From positions 1 to 64,000 of the forward strand of contig CAVRFM010000019.1 of the NCBI GenBank assembly GCA_963720375.1: DNA of 64,000 nt. Reading direction: 5' to 3'. The stretch is from JAPLHP01 sp963720375. GTDB taxonomy: Bacteria; Chloroflexota; Dehalococcoidia; UBA2247; RBG-13-53-26. The translations under genes and the position numbers were made by a program. The notes under the pieces are model-generated. The model searched no databases. It was not told the origin of the DNA and saw only the letters and a list, made by a program, of their open reading frames with translations. Below, piece after piece: positions 1 through 8,669 of this stretch. Positions within the stretch are counted from its first letter, which is position 1, and each line of letters starts with the position of its first letter.

Positions 1-13
1 CCCCTAGCAAGTG

Positions 14-52
14 TAACTTAAGAAGTGGTATAACTATTGGGGGTGGGTGACC
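14..52 (+). repeat. Degenerate 39-bp repeat, copy 1
   Basis: This stretch shares 30 of 39 positions, in the same orientation and without gaps, with 55634-55672. Both copies lie 50-80 bases upstream of the start of a methyltransferase gene in an A+T-rich glycan region. It may be the relic of a mobile element end or of a shared upstream region. The match was made by eye. Confidence 0.35.
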
Positions 53-101
53 TGAGGTCAGAGGGTGCAGATCACTTTCCAAAACTACTGATGAGGGAAT
101 T

Positions 102-827
102 ATGTACGAAACGTTTATAAATTTGGTAAGAAAACTGCGCTTAGTGACATATGCACGGTTTATCTTGTCTCATAATAAACTAGCCTATCGAATTTGGTTT
201 AGGGTTAAGATTTCCAGATACCGACGTAAGGAAGTTTTACTTAAATATATAATAGAGCAATCCCCAAAAGGTAGTGTCATATATGATATAGGTACTCATG
301 AAGGGTTATATTCTATCGTTTTAGCGCAATTGATTCCTAATTCGGTCATATACTCATTTGAACCAAATCCGTATGTTTATTCGTTACTAGAACAAAATGT
401 AAAAACAGCAGGGTTAGAAAAAAGAATTACCTTACTAAACTTGGCTTTGAGCAGCAAGAATGAAATGAGTGATCTCTTTATTTCGTCAGAACCAGCACTC
501 AGTTCTTTGCATATGTATAATGCTAGTTTCTTCAGTACAATAACAGGATCCATTAAGGTAAAGTGCGTTGCTGTGGATTATTTAATAGATAACGATATTT
601 GTAAACCTCCGGATATTATTAAAATAGATACTGAAGGACACGAATATGAAATAATCCTGGGAGCCCAGAAGACAATAGCCAAATTTCGTCCCGCGATAGG
701 TTTTGAACCGCATGGTATAGATGGTCAAGCTATAACTACACAGGAACCAATTGAAAAACTGCTATTATCACAAGGCTATACAATTAAGAGCCTTGGTTAT
801 CCTATCTGGTGTCAAGTAAATAAATAA
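102..827 (+). CDS. FkbM-family SAM-dependent methyltransferase
   Basis: Predicted O-methyltransferase of the FkbM family, whose members often methylate sugar hydroxyls of surface glycans or natural products. The 241-residue length is normal. A Rossmann-type SAM-binding segment (YDIGTHEGLY, residues 61-70) is followed by the acidic loop SFEPNP (85-90) and the family signature KIDTEGHE (174-181). The gene is much richer in A+T than the core genes of the window, like the glycan genes after 55,700, which suggests transfer. It stands alone, followed by a transposase remnant. The acceptor sugar cannot be told from sequence. Confidence 0.85.
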   Translation: MYETFINLVRKLRLVTYARFILSHNKLAYRIWFRVKISRYRRKEVLLKYIIEQSPKGSVIYDIGTHEGLYSIVLAQLIPNSVIYSFEPNPYVYSLLEQNVKTAGLEKRITLLNLALSSKNEMSDLFISSEPALSSLHMYNASFFSTITGSIKVKCVAVDYLIDNDICKPPDIIKIDTEGHEYEIILGAQKTIAKFRPAIGFEPHGIDGQAITTQEPIEKLLLSQGYTIKSLGYPIWCQVNK

Positions 828-869
828 GTTGGAGTGAGTCTCTGAAGCCGAATGGTTTGAGTTAAGGCA

Positions 870-1115
870 GGCGGGTCTTGGAATAATCTGCAAGGCAATG
901 CTGACGCCAAGTGTGCATTCAGAACTATGAGAGAAGAGCTGCTGTGGCTGAGGGAATTGACCAGTCGGTTTGAGCTGGCAGATATTTAGGGCAGTTGGAT
1001 AGAGTACCACTACGGCATTTACTTACATTCAACACTGGGATACAAATCACCAGGTGAAGTTAATGACACCTTGGACTTTCGCAAGGGGCCTCTTAGACGG
1101 AGGGAAGACGGAACC
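870..1115 (+). pseudogene. Transposase C-terminal remnant (IS3/IS481-type integrase core)
   Basis: Read in the frame of position 927, this stretch encodes FRTMREELLWLRE and FELADI, a TAG stop at 987-989, then WIEYHYG and YLHSTLGYKSP. That order and wording match the C-terminal end of the DDE integrase core of IS3/IS481-type transposases, where WIEYYN and HSALGYRSP-like text is typical. Only the last 60-70 residues remain, with an in-frame stop, so it is dead. The frame stays open into the next gene and explains the false N-terminal extension that gene would otherwise show. It marks an old insertion between two methyltransferase genes. Confidence 0.75.
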
Positions 1116-1853
1116 GTGAAAGAGAGCTTGAGACAACTTGTGAAACGTCATAGGTTCTTACTCGCGACTGCAAGAACGATCCTGTTCTGCTCACGGAAGT
1201 GTCACGAGGCAATCTCTCGGGCTATACGTCCACTGGTGATAAAACAGTACCTCAAGTCCCATCAAGTACGCAAGTTGCACATCGGGGCAGGTTCGAACAT
1301 ATTACCAGGATGGCTTAACACAGACAGGTCCTCCAGTCTGCCTAGAGTTTTGTTCCTTGATGCAGCAAACCCCTTTCCATTCAGAGATGCTACTTTCGAC
1401 TACATATATAGCGAACATCTCATTGAACATTTGACCTACAAGCAGGGCCAGTTGATGCTCCGAGAATGCTTTCGGGTATTGAAACCGGGTGGAAGCATTC
1501 GTACTGCCACTCCTGATCTGGAGACCTTGATCGGACTATACACGCCTCAGAAAAGCAGTGTCCAGCAGAGGTACATACATTGGGTCGTTGACAAGTTTTA
1601 TCCTGAGATCGGTATTTACCAGGAGAGTGTTGTTATCAACAGTAGCTTCAGGAACTTTGGTCATCAGTTTCTCTATGATTTTGCCCTGCTTCGCACGGCC
1701 CTGGAGAAGGCGGGGTTTGTTGCCATTACCAGGTACAATGTCGGAGAAAGTGACGACGAGGTATTCCGCGGAATCGAATCCCACGCTGCTGCTGGAGACG
1801 AAGAAATGAACCGATTCGAAACGATGGTTGTCGAAGCAAGGCGACCGCTGTGA
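1116..1853 (+). CDS. Class I SAM-dependent methyltransferase
   Basis: Predicted small-molecule or sugar methyltransferase of the Methyltransf_11 type. It shows the SAM-binding motif LHIGAG with the partner text LPGWLNTD, then YSEHLIEHL and a post-motif FRVLKPGG. I place the start at GTG 1116, about 245 residues, because GGAGGG lies at 1100-1105 and because the upstream in-frame codons from TTG 1071 continue the transposase remnant. A longer protein from 1071 is possible on frame alone. Substrate unknown; the neighbouring glycosyltransferases suggest glycan modification. Confidence 0.75.
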   Translation: MKESLRQLVKRHRFLLATARTILFCSRKCHEAISRAIRPLVIKQYLKSHQVRKLHIGAGSNILPGWLNTDRSSSLPRVLFLDAANPFPFRDATFDYIYSEHLIEHLTYKQGQLMLRECFRVLKPGGSIRTATPDLETLIGLYTPQKSSVQQRYIHWVVDKFYPEIGIYQESVVINSSFRNFGHQFLYDFALLRTALEKAGFVAITRYNVGESDDEVFRGIESHAAAGDEEMNRFETMVVEARRPL

Positions 1854-2288
1854 CACCTCCAGTGCCCGGAACCCATGGGTGGGGATGTCTACAATCTGTC
1901 GGTTGACTATTGCTTCCGATTCTTCAGCGTTCCATCGACGTCATATGCGCTGACCTTCTCTTTCGTGGTGGCGTCCCAACTGGGACTCTGCAGTGCAGAG
2001 TCCCTATCGCGACTTCGATCTGCTTCCTCAGAGCCTCGCTTTGCAGCAGCCGTATCTCTGATCTGCCGTCGTGACATCGGGCCGATGATTGTCTTATGCC
2101 TCGGTCTGATTAATGCCCTACTGGGATGAAAGTCTCTTTCTTCTGGTAACACGTACAAACGACATGCCGTCGTGAGCATTATGGGGCTACGCCAAAATGG
2201 CCAGAGGGCTCCAGTCGCAGTGATTGTTTCCGCAGTGCGGAGCGGGCCGGCGAAATGCCGAAAGTCCCAGCATCAAAAATCCCACACG
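1854..2288. other. Intergenic region of 435 bases without a convincing gene
   Basis: This lies between a plus-strand methyltransferase and a minus-strand glycosyltransferase. Short open frames exist on both strands, but none shows a ribosome site or a family motif. The only clear structure is the 23-base palindrome at 1982-2004. Confidence 0.6.
1982..2004. repeat. Perfect 11+1+11 palindrome
   Basis: The arms GGGACTCTGCA and TGCAGAGTCCC are fully complementary around a single central G. No T-run follows on either strand, so it is not an obvious intrinsic terminator, although it sits between converging genes. It resembles in design the GC-capped hairpins at 54050-54067 and 54141-54162. Confidence 0.7.
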
Positions 2289-3386
2289 CTATCTACGAGC
2301 TTCTATCGCCTTCTGATAGACACCTATGGTCACGTCTGCAATCTGGTCCCACGAGAAATCAGTCTTCAGTTTGGTGAAGGCGCTCTCTCCCATCTCCCTC
2401 CGTAGCCTATCGTCCTTCAGCAATCTCACTATCGCCTTCGCCAGAGCTTCAGGGTCCTTCGACGGCACAATAAATCCGGTCTTGCCATCGTCGACAATCT
2501 CAGGGACGCTGCCCACATCCGTGACCACTACCGGCTTCCTGAATCCGTACGCCGTTGGGATCACGCCACTTTGGGACGCTTCAGTGTATGGCATCACCAC
2601 AACACTGCATCTCTGGAACAATGCCGCACCTTCATTATATGGAATACGATAGTTGTGTACGATGAAATTCGCTCTGGCATCTCCCATCATGTTCTCGTAC
2701 TTCGCGAAATCTTCTCCCGTGCCAGCGATAACTATCCTGGCATTGGGTACTTCCTTGTTGATCAAAGGCTGGGCCTTGATAAGGTATTCCAGTCCCTTGT
2801 ACTTATGTATCCTACCGAAGAACAGTACCAGGTTGCCATCCTCATTGACATCTTGCCTCTCATATTTCTTAAAAGGCGCCACCTGGTGTTCGCCAATATG
2901 TACTGCATTAACTCTCGATTCAGGAATCTGATATTCAGCAATCATCTGTGCCCTCAGCTTGTGTCCGTGCACAATAATCTGATCAGATACCCTTCTGGCG
3001 CACCATTCATGAAATGCCTGGGACCGGCTCTCCTCACCTGGATGCGGCTTCACATCGTGGAACGTGCTTACGAGCGGATACCTCTTAAGGAAGGGAGCCG
3101 CGAATCCGAACCAAGGATGAAACGCCCCCTGAACATGGATAACATCAGGCTTGAACCCCTGGATCAGACGGGCCACTCTCAAGAAGGCCAGCGCATAGCT
3201 CGGGTTATAAGGATGCACCCTCCCTTGGCCAAAAAGACGCAGATCAACGCCACCAGCTATAGGAACAAGCTCATCTGCCTCTATCCCCTTTGGCAGAACT
3301 AGCATGACGCTTGCCTTCTGGGACAACGCATTGGCCAGTTGGACCGTATAGTCTATGAACATGAAACTGAAACACACTATCTTCAT
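2289..3386 (-). CDS. Glycosyltransferase family 4
   Basis: Predicted retaining glycosyltransferase with the GT-B fold, transferring a sugar from a nucleotide donor to a growing surface glycan at the cytoplasmic membrane face. The N-terminal Glyco_transf_4-like half holds VIHVQGAFHPW. The C-terminal Glycos_transf_1 half shows LVLFFGRIHKYKG, then MPYTEASQSGVIPTAYGFRK and the donor-site text VVTDVGSVPE. I start it at the methionine of MKIVCFSF (3386); an upstream in-frame start at 3425 would add 13 residues that do not look like the family. It is transcribed with the next GT4 gene upstream of it. Confidence 0.85.
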   Translation of the reverse strand: MKIVCFSFMFIDYTVQLANALSQKASVMLVLPKGIEADELVPIAGGVDLRLFGQGRVHPYNPSYALAFLRVARLIQGFKPDVIHVQGAFHPWFGFAAPFLKRYPLVSTFHDVKPHPGEESRSQAFHEWCARRVSDQIIVHGHKLRAQMIAEYQIPESRVNAVHIGEHQVAPFKKYERQDVNEDGNLVLFFGRIHKYKGLEYLIKAQPLINKEVPNARIVIAGTGEDFAKYENMMGDARANFIVHNYRIPYNEGAALFQRCSVVVMPYTEASQSGVIPTAYGFRKPVVVTDVGSVPEIVDDGKTGFIVPSKDPEALAKAIVRLLKDDRLRREMGESAFTKLKTDFSWDQIADVTIGVYQKAIEARR

Positions 3387-3486
3387 CTGCCACCAACAAG
3401 CCGTCAACTGCTGTCCTGCCCACACCTGTAAGTGCGACTATCACCTCATGGTGTAGAGAAACACCTAGTCTCCGAAGGACAGAGGA

Positions 3487-4632
3487 CTACCTTACCAAGA
3501 TATTCTCGTATACCCCCAAGATTTTGTCCAGGACTGTATCCGGATTGTAGTTCTGCCCAACTTCCAGCCGCGCCTGTGCTCCAAGACTCGCGCGCAAGTT
3601 GTCGTCGCCAAGCAAGGCGTCGATCTTTTGAGCCAGCGCCGCAGGGTTCCTGGGCTCAACCAGAGCTCCATTCCACCCGTCCTTTACCACATCACGATTA
3701 CCCGGGACATTTGTTGTCACTACGCACTTGCCATAGGACATTGCCTCAAGAAGTGATAGTGGCATTCCCTCCCCAAGCGAAGGCAGCACAAATATGTCGG
3801 CTGCCATGTAAGCTGCTCCGAGGTCCTGCTTGGCAAATTCTCCCAGGAAGAAAACGTCCTGCTCCAATCCCAGTTCCTGAACCTTTTGTTGCAACGCCTG
3901 CTTAGTACCGCTATAGCCTGGTGCTTCACCGCCAATGATGACTGCGGCAGGTTTCGTTTCGGTATGCTTCACAGCCTCTATGAGATACGTCAAACCCTTT
4001 ATCGGCAGCAGTCGACCTACGAACAGAACCACCTTTCTATCATCCAGTTTATGCATATTTCGAAACTTAGCCACATCCGCCTGCAAGACAGGTCTACTTT
4101 CATCTATCCAGAGGGGTATAATGGCCATTTTGTGGCGTTCGGCCCCCAGCTTCTCCAGGATATCAGCCTGGGTTGCTGAAAGGGCGATAATCTTATCGAC
4201 TGATTTCAATGTCCATCTGCCAATGGTCTTATTGAAAACTATCTCAACAACCTTCCTCCATCCTCTAAGGTTCAGAAGAGCCCCATGAGATGTGAGCACA
4301 ACAGGTCTTCTTCTAAAGACTCTGGAGAGCAAAGCAAAGGTAGAAGATATATGGAAGTGCCCATGAGTATGAATGATATCGAAATCATCACTGCTGAGGA
4401 GCTTAAAGAACATACCAGGCATAACCGGATTGTTGAGAGGAGCAAAGAGTGGAGTAAATCTATGTATTTCTACGCCGTCGACTACTTCGCGGCTTCTTGA
4501 TCCGGGTACATTTGAGGTAAATACCACAACCTCATGTCCAGCTTCAACAAGCTTCCGGCTCAAGGCCTCAACGTGAAATTCAATCCCCCCAATATGAGGG
4601 GGGTAATACGGTGAAACCTGAAGGATTCTCAA
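3487..4632 (-). CDS. Glycosyltransferase family 4
   Basis: A second GT-B, retaining glycosyltransferase of 381 residues. The start MRILQVSPYYPPHIGGIE is the classic GT4 N-terminus with the glycine-rich donor/acceptor loop. The C-terminal domain shows VVLFVGRLLPIKGL, LPSLGEGMPLSLLEAM with the conserved Glu of the EX7E region, and VVTTNVPGNRDVV. It probably acts with the adjacent GT4 and GT2 genes on the minus strand in one glycan pathway. Sugar donor and linkage cannot be assigned. Confidence 0.88.
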   Translation of the reverse strand: MRILQVSPYYPPHIGGIEFHVEALSRKLVEAGHEVVVFTSNVPGSRSREVVDGVEIHRFTPLFAPLNNPVMPGMFFKLLSSDDFDIIHTHGHFHISSTFALLSRVFRRRPVVLTSHGALLNLRGWRKVVEIVFNKTIGRWTLKSVDKIIALSATQADILEKLGAERHKMAIIPLWIDESRPVLQADVAKFRNMHKLDDRKVVLFVGRLLPIKGLTYLIEAVKHTETKPAAVIIGGEAPGYSGTKQALQQKVQELGLEQDVFFLGEFAKQDLGAAYMAADIFVLPSLGEGMPLSLLEAMSYGKCVVTTNVPGNRDVVKDGWNGALVEPRNPAALAQKIDALLGDDNLRASLGAQARLEVGQNYNPDTVLDKILGVYENILVR

Positions 4633-4792
4633 AATGTTTCCTCAGCCTTCGCTGACAAAGATTAAAAAGCAGTCATCCCTGCTGTAGCTGCAAATACAAA
4701 TTACATATCTCGGATGAAAGGCCAACCCGCACTAGTGCCTGCACTGTTCTTCTGAGGGAAATGCATGAAGGATACGAGGAAGTTGCGCACTT

Positions 4793-5782
4793 CTACTTGG
4801 ACTCAGAGTCCGCCTCGCCTTCTTGATTCCCATGCGAGGGTATTTCCCTCTTCTCAAGCTGTTCCCACTCCCGCCGCAGGAGCTCCTTCATCGATTGCAG
4901 CATCAGCGCAGCAAACAGCGCCAGAATGCCTATGAGTAAAAGAAGCACGGCACCGAAGGCATTGCCCATAGCTACCTGGTTACTCTTACTGTATATGTCC
5001 AGTACACGCACACCTAATGCCAGTCCGCCTGACAGAAGCATAATCCCCGGTATTCCAAACAGCACCAGCGGCTGCCTTAAGCTGATCAGGACCAGCACCC
5101 TGCTGAAAACGCTCATTCCATGCCCCAGCGGGTTCCTCTTGGCCTTGTCCATGTAAGAGACGGCTATGGGCACCTCAGCTACCTTGAGACCGCTTTTGCT
5201 TATGGCGAACTGGATTTCCGAACTCACCGACATCCCGGACTCGCTCAGGTTCAGCACCTTGAGCGCTTTAGAGGAGTAGGCCCTGAAGCCGCTCTGCGAG
5301 TCGCTAAGCTTATGACCTGATCCAAGGTTGGTAATGGCTGTCAAAGCACGCTGCCCCAGACGGCGGTAGAACGGCACCTTCTGGCCCTCTCCGAGGAATC
5401 GTGAGCCGACTACGACATCTGCCTGGCCATCAAGGATGGGTTTCACCAGGCTGGGAACATACTTCGGGTCATGCTGCCCATCAGCATCCAGTATTACCAG
5501 AATGTCTGCCTTCTGTTCCCGGCCCTTTTGAAGAGACGTACTGATGGCAGCCCCATAACCTTTGTTGCAGTCATGACGATAGACGGTAGCCCCGGCATCC
5601 CTGGCAACCTCAGCGCTGGAGTCCGTTGACCCATCATCGATGACCAATACCTTGTCTGCATACTTCCTGGCCTTTAAGACTACGCTTCCAATGAACCGCT
5701 CTTCATTGAAGCAGGGTATGGCAATAACAATCAACGGTTTGCGGCCATTCTTTTCAACCGATTTTGGTCCTTCTGTAGTCAT
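4793..5782 (-). CDS. Glycosyltransferase family 2, polyprenyl-phosphate sugar transferase type
   Basis: GT-A fold transferase of 329 residues resembling dolichol-phosphate-mannose or undecaprenyl-phosphate-glucose synthases. It shows IAIPCFNEERFIG, the nucleotide-binding VIDDGSTDSSAEVA, the metal site LDADGQHDP and VVGSRFL. Two C-terminal hydrophobic segments (around residues 235-255 and 270-295) would anchor it in the membrane, as in the DPM1/GtrB class. The likely product is a lipid-phosphate-linked sugar used by membrane-embedded transferases, for example the multi-span proteins encoded near 57,650-61,125. Confidence 0.85.
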   Translation of the reverse strand: MTTEGPKSVEKNGRKPLIVIAIPCFNEERFIGSVVLKARKYADKVLVIDDGSTDSSAEVARDAGATVYRHDCNKGYGAAISTSLQKGREQKADILVILDADGQHDPKYVPSLVKPILDGQADVVVGSRFLGEGQKVPFYRRLGQRALTAITNLGSGHKLSDSQSGFRAYSSKALKVLNLSESGMSVSSEIQFAISKSGLKVAEVPIAVSYMDKAKRNPLGHGMSVFSRVLVLISLRQPLVLFGIPGIMLLSGGLALGVRVLDIYSKSNQVAMGNAFGAVLLLLIGILALFAALMLQSMKELLRREWEQLEKREIPSHGNQEGEADSESK

Positions 5783-5965
5783 TGTTCTCTTGCCAGGCTA
5801 CTCCTGCTATTTCTCTATATCAATCCGCGGTAATACTGACATAACACCAGAGTGAAGCGACTCTACCACACGTCTCGTGTTTTTTCAAGTTCCACTATTC
5901 GTACAATGAAACCAGTGACTGCCTGGCACCACCATGTCGCGCCTCTACAAGAGCACACAATCGTT

Positions 5966-5995
5966 TTGCACTCAAGGAGCCAGCCTTGCTATAAT
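5966..5995 (+). promoter_or_regulatory. Sigma-70-type promoter for the 6026 gene
   Basis: TTGCAC (5966-5971), an 18-base spacer, then TATAAT (5990-5995). A strong ribosome site AAAAGGAGG (6012-6020) follows, just before GTG 6026. Confidence 0.65.
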
Positions 5996-6025
5996 ATCTC
6001 TCATATTTTTCAAAAGGAGGGGCCG

Positions 6026-6560
6026 GTGAAACTCAAAATCCTACTGGTGGTATTTTCCCTATGTGCAATGGCAATCGTCTCCCTATTTTATCTCTTTGGA
6101 ACAGCCGGGGCTGCTACAACGAGTACTGTCACCCCCAGCGTCACTGTGAATAGCACACTGTCTCTCACACTGGAGAACACCAATAACGTACAATGGGGTA
6201 CAACGGCTGCTGGAACCACGAAGACCGGGACAATACAAGCCAGAGTAAGCTCCAATACAAACTGGACACTCTCTGTACAGGCTCCGATACCGGCATAACG
6301 TGGCCTGAACGGGGCTGATGGCAGACCATCATATCTCCAGTTCCAACTTCAAGTATACTTCCGCTCGGGCAGTCCAAGCTCCACACTGGCAGCGGCGTAA
6401 CTGACAGCAATTTACAATACCAACACGGACGTCTGGACAGGAGGCATGCTATCGGTGACTGCAAGTGTAGCTATAACCTATAACCTCGTCATATCCCGGC
6501 AATCAGTATCCTCAGGAATACTCTGCCACTCATACCTATACCCTGACCTCATCAGAGTAG
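6026..6560 (+). pseudogene. Secreted beta-sandwich surface protein (WxL-like), frameshifted
   Basis: The GTG start at 6026 has a strong ribosome site. The protein opens with a signal peptide (VKLKILLVVFSL, cleavage near AGAA) and a beta-rich domain with VTVNSTLSLTLE and SSNTNWTLSV, in the style of WxL or similar secreted anchored domains. The frame then closes at 6298. The continuation is spread over other frames: LNGADGRPSYLQFQ, DVWTGGMLSVTASVAITYNL, and finally TYTLTSSE ending at TAG 6558-6560. At least three shifts are needed, so it is either decayed or badly sequenced. The neighbour at 6691 is damaged in the same way, and the two look like a functional pair. Confidence 0.6.
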
Positions 6561-6595
6561 TGTCTTCTCAACCATCGCTTTTTATTCCCGAATGT

Positions 6596-6653
6596 GCGGG
6601 AGGCCACAAAGGCCTCCCGCAATGGGGAGGAGACAAGCCCCTCCCCCACTTTT
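6596..6653 (+). terminator. Tandem hairpin terminator after the 6026 gene
   Basis: A perfect 10-bp stem (GCGGGAGGCC, loop ACAAA, GGCCTCCCGC) at 6596-6620 is followed at 6624-6646 by a second stem GGGGAGG/CCTCCCC and a short TTTT run. The pair fits intrinsic termination of the upstream transcript. Confidence 0.7.
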
Positions 6654-6690
6654 GCATAGTTCTTCAGGTTTCTGAGCATCTCATACTGAC

Positions 6691-7625
6691 ATGGCAAGGT
6701 ACATCGGATACCCGGTAGCAATATTTCTGACGCTATTCGTCAGCCTGCACATCTTTGCACTCCCTGCATTGGCTGGCGTTAACATCACGGTTTCGCCCAC
6801 CAAAATAGACCTCACCCTTAGCAGCAGTGAGATTGCCATTCAAGAGATCAGCGTGCGGAACACAGGAGATGAAACGACCAGGGTTCACACCTACGCCATG
6901 GACTTTTCCATAGACAAGGAAAACAGATTTCACCTTTTCCGAACCAGGATATGAGAGCTACTCCTGCGCCGCATGGCTGAGCATGGAGGAGCCGGAATTC
7001 AATCTTGCCCCCGGGGAAAGCAAGAGTGTCATAGTCACCATCTCAGTGCCTCAGGAGTTGGAACCCGGAGGTCACTATGCTGCCCTTTTTTTTGAGATGG
7101 TACCCCCGGAAGCTCAATCAGGTGTTTCCGTAGCTGTCGTCCGGCAGAATCCCATCTCTATTCTACATCACCATTCCCGGTGTTACCGGGGCAGATATCA
7201 TCACTAATGCTGAAATCGCCTCCCTTCTGTTACCCAGCGTGGTAGAAAAAGGTTCCATAGAGGTTGGGGTAATAGTCCGCAATACGGGCAACGTGCATTT
7301 GCCCATAGCTGCCAAAGCCTATTTCACTGATTTTCGAGGGAGAGAAGTTGGTGAACTGGACCTTGGCCAGGCAGTCGTTCTACCTAATAGTGAACGGGTA
7401 ATTAAAGCCACCTGGGAAGGGACGCCCTTTATCGGCAAGGTGAAGACAAGCATTGTCATTGGTTACTTTGATCAAAATGGGGAACTCGTGAATAAGGCTG
7501 CAACAGGCAATTTCCAGGTTATTCCCTGGAAACTCATATTAATAGCGGTGTGTTCTCTTGCTCTTCTTGTTGTGCTGATATGGATGCTTAGGAAGAAATT
7601 CCGCTTAAGGATAGAGAGGAAATAG
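6691..7625 (+). pseudogene. DUF916-like membrane-anchored surface protein, frameshifted twice
   Basis: The pieces read together as one protein of about 310 residues: a signal peptide (FLTLFVSLHIFALPALAG), an immunoglobulin-like domain starting VNITVSPTKIDLTL, then NLAPGESKSV and GGHYAALFFEM, and a second domain with RNTGNVHLPIAAKAYF. It ends in a C-terminal membrane segment (LILIAVCSLALLVVLIWML) and a basic tail. This is the layout of DUF916-type proteins that accompany WxL-type surface proteins. The first shift lies in a TTT run near 6928 and the second in an AA pair near 7148. Each is repaired by removing one base, which points to sequence error as much as decay. Confidence 0.6.
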
Positions 7626-7697
7626 GGTGACTAAAACTCAAGGTGATGATTCTGCTTGTTGCGCCTTATATCACCTATGGCACGATGGAGGCAAACA

Positions 7698-8609
7698 ATG
7701 GACAGCTATGAAGTGATCATCATCGGTGGTGGCCCTGCAGGGCTTACTGCTGCCCTCTACACCTCACGGGCTGGTTTGAAAAGCCTGCTAATCGAGCGGG
7801 GCATATTTGGAGGTCAAATGGTGAATGCCAGAATGGTAGAAAACTATCCTGGCTTCCCACAGGGCATTGGAGGCCTCGATCTGGGTTTGCTCATGCATGA
7901 ACAGGCCACCAAATACGGAGTGGAGACGTCAACGGATGATGTCACCAGTATAAGTCCTGGAAAGCTACATCGCGTTATAACCACCGAGCATAGCCTGGAA
8001 GCAAAGGCTATCATCATCGCTGCCGGTTCACAATATCGAAGGCTGGATGTGCCGGGCGAAGGCCAATTCCTCGGTCATGGAGTATCCTATTGTGCCACCT
8101 GCGATGGCCCTCTCTTCCGTGGTGAGCAGGTGGCAGTGATAGGCGGTGGTGATACTGCTGTGAGTGATGCCTTGGAGTTAAGTCAATATGCACAGAAGGT
8201 ATATCTTGTACACCGCCGGGATCAACTCAGAGCGAGCAAGGTGCTTCAGCAGCGAGCCTTCGCTGAACCGAAGATAGAGTTCGTCTGGAATGCAGTTGTA
8301 GGGGAGATCATCGGTGAGCAAATGGTACAGGCCCTGAGGTTACGGGATGTCAACACCAGACAACTTTCCTCTTTAGATGTAGCCGGTGTCTTTGTGGCCG
8401 TAGGACTGGTGCCCAACACTAAGCCCTTTGCCGGTATTCTTCAACTGAGTGAAACGGGACATATTATCACTGATGGACTCCTGGCTACCTCGGTCCCTGG
8501 TATTTATGCTGCCGGTGATATCCGCAATAATTCGCCTCGTCAGATCGTCAGCGCTGTCGGAGACGGTGCTACTGCTGCTCTGTCTGTCCTGCATTACCCC
8601 CGGGGATAA
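7698..8609 (+). CDS. trxB: Thioredoxin-disulfide reductase
   Basis: FAD- and NADPH-dependent flavoprotein that reduces thioredoxin in the cytoplasm. From ATG 7698 (GGAGG at 7687-7691) it has 303 residues, a normal length. The FAD site GGGPAG is at residues 10-15, the redox pair is in CATC (Cys132, Cys135), the NADPH-binding VIGGGDTAV follows, and the C-terminal FAD motif is GIYAAGDIR. Longer in-frame starts at 7656 would add 14 residues unlike the family. It converges with jag. Confidence 0.93.
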   Translation: MDSYEVIIIGGGPAGLTAALYTSRAGLKSLLIERGIFGGQMVNARMVENYPGFPQGIGGLDLGLLMHEQATKYGVETSTDDVTSISPGKLHRVITTEHSLEAKAIIIAAGSQYRRLDVPGEGQFLGHGVSYCATCDGPLFRGEQVAVIGGGDTAVSDALELSQYAQKVYLVHRRDQLRASKVLQQRAFAEPKIEFVWNAVVGEIIGEQMVQALRLRDVNTRQLSSLDVAGVFVAVGLVPNTKPFAGILQLSETGHIITDGLLATSVPGIYAAGDIRNNSPRQIVSAVGDGATAALSVLHYPRG

Positions 8610-8669
8610 AACATGAAACCAAATAGTCTATGCAGGATGAGCATGGTGGGTGTGCTCGACGGAGCCGGA

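Noticed and set aside
1875..2179. Small genes on both strands in the 1854-2288 gap
   Set aside because: No ribosome site, no family resemblance, and the frames overlap each other and the palindrome.
2571..3302. A 243-codon open frame opposite the GT4 gene
   Set aside because: The opposite strand encodes a clear glycosyltransferase with all motifs; the frame has no recognisable domain.
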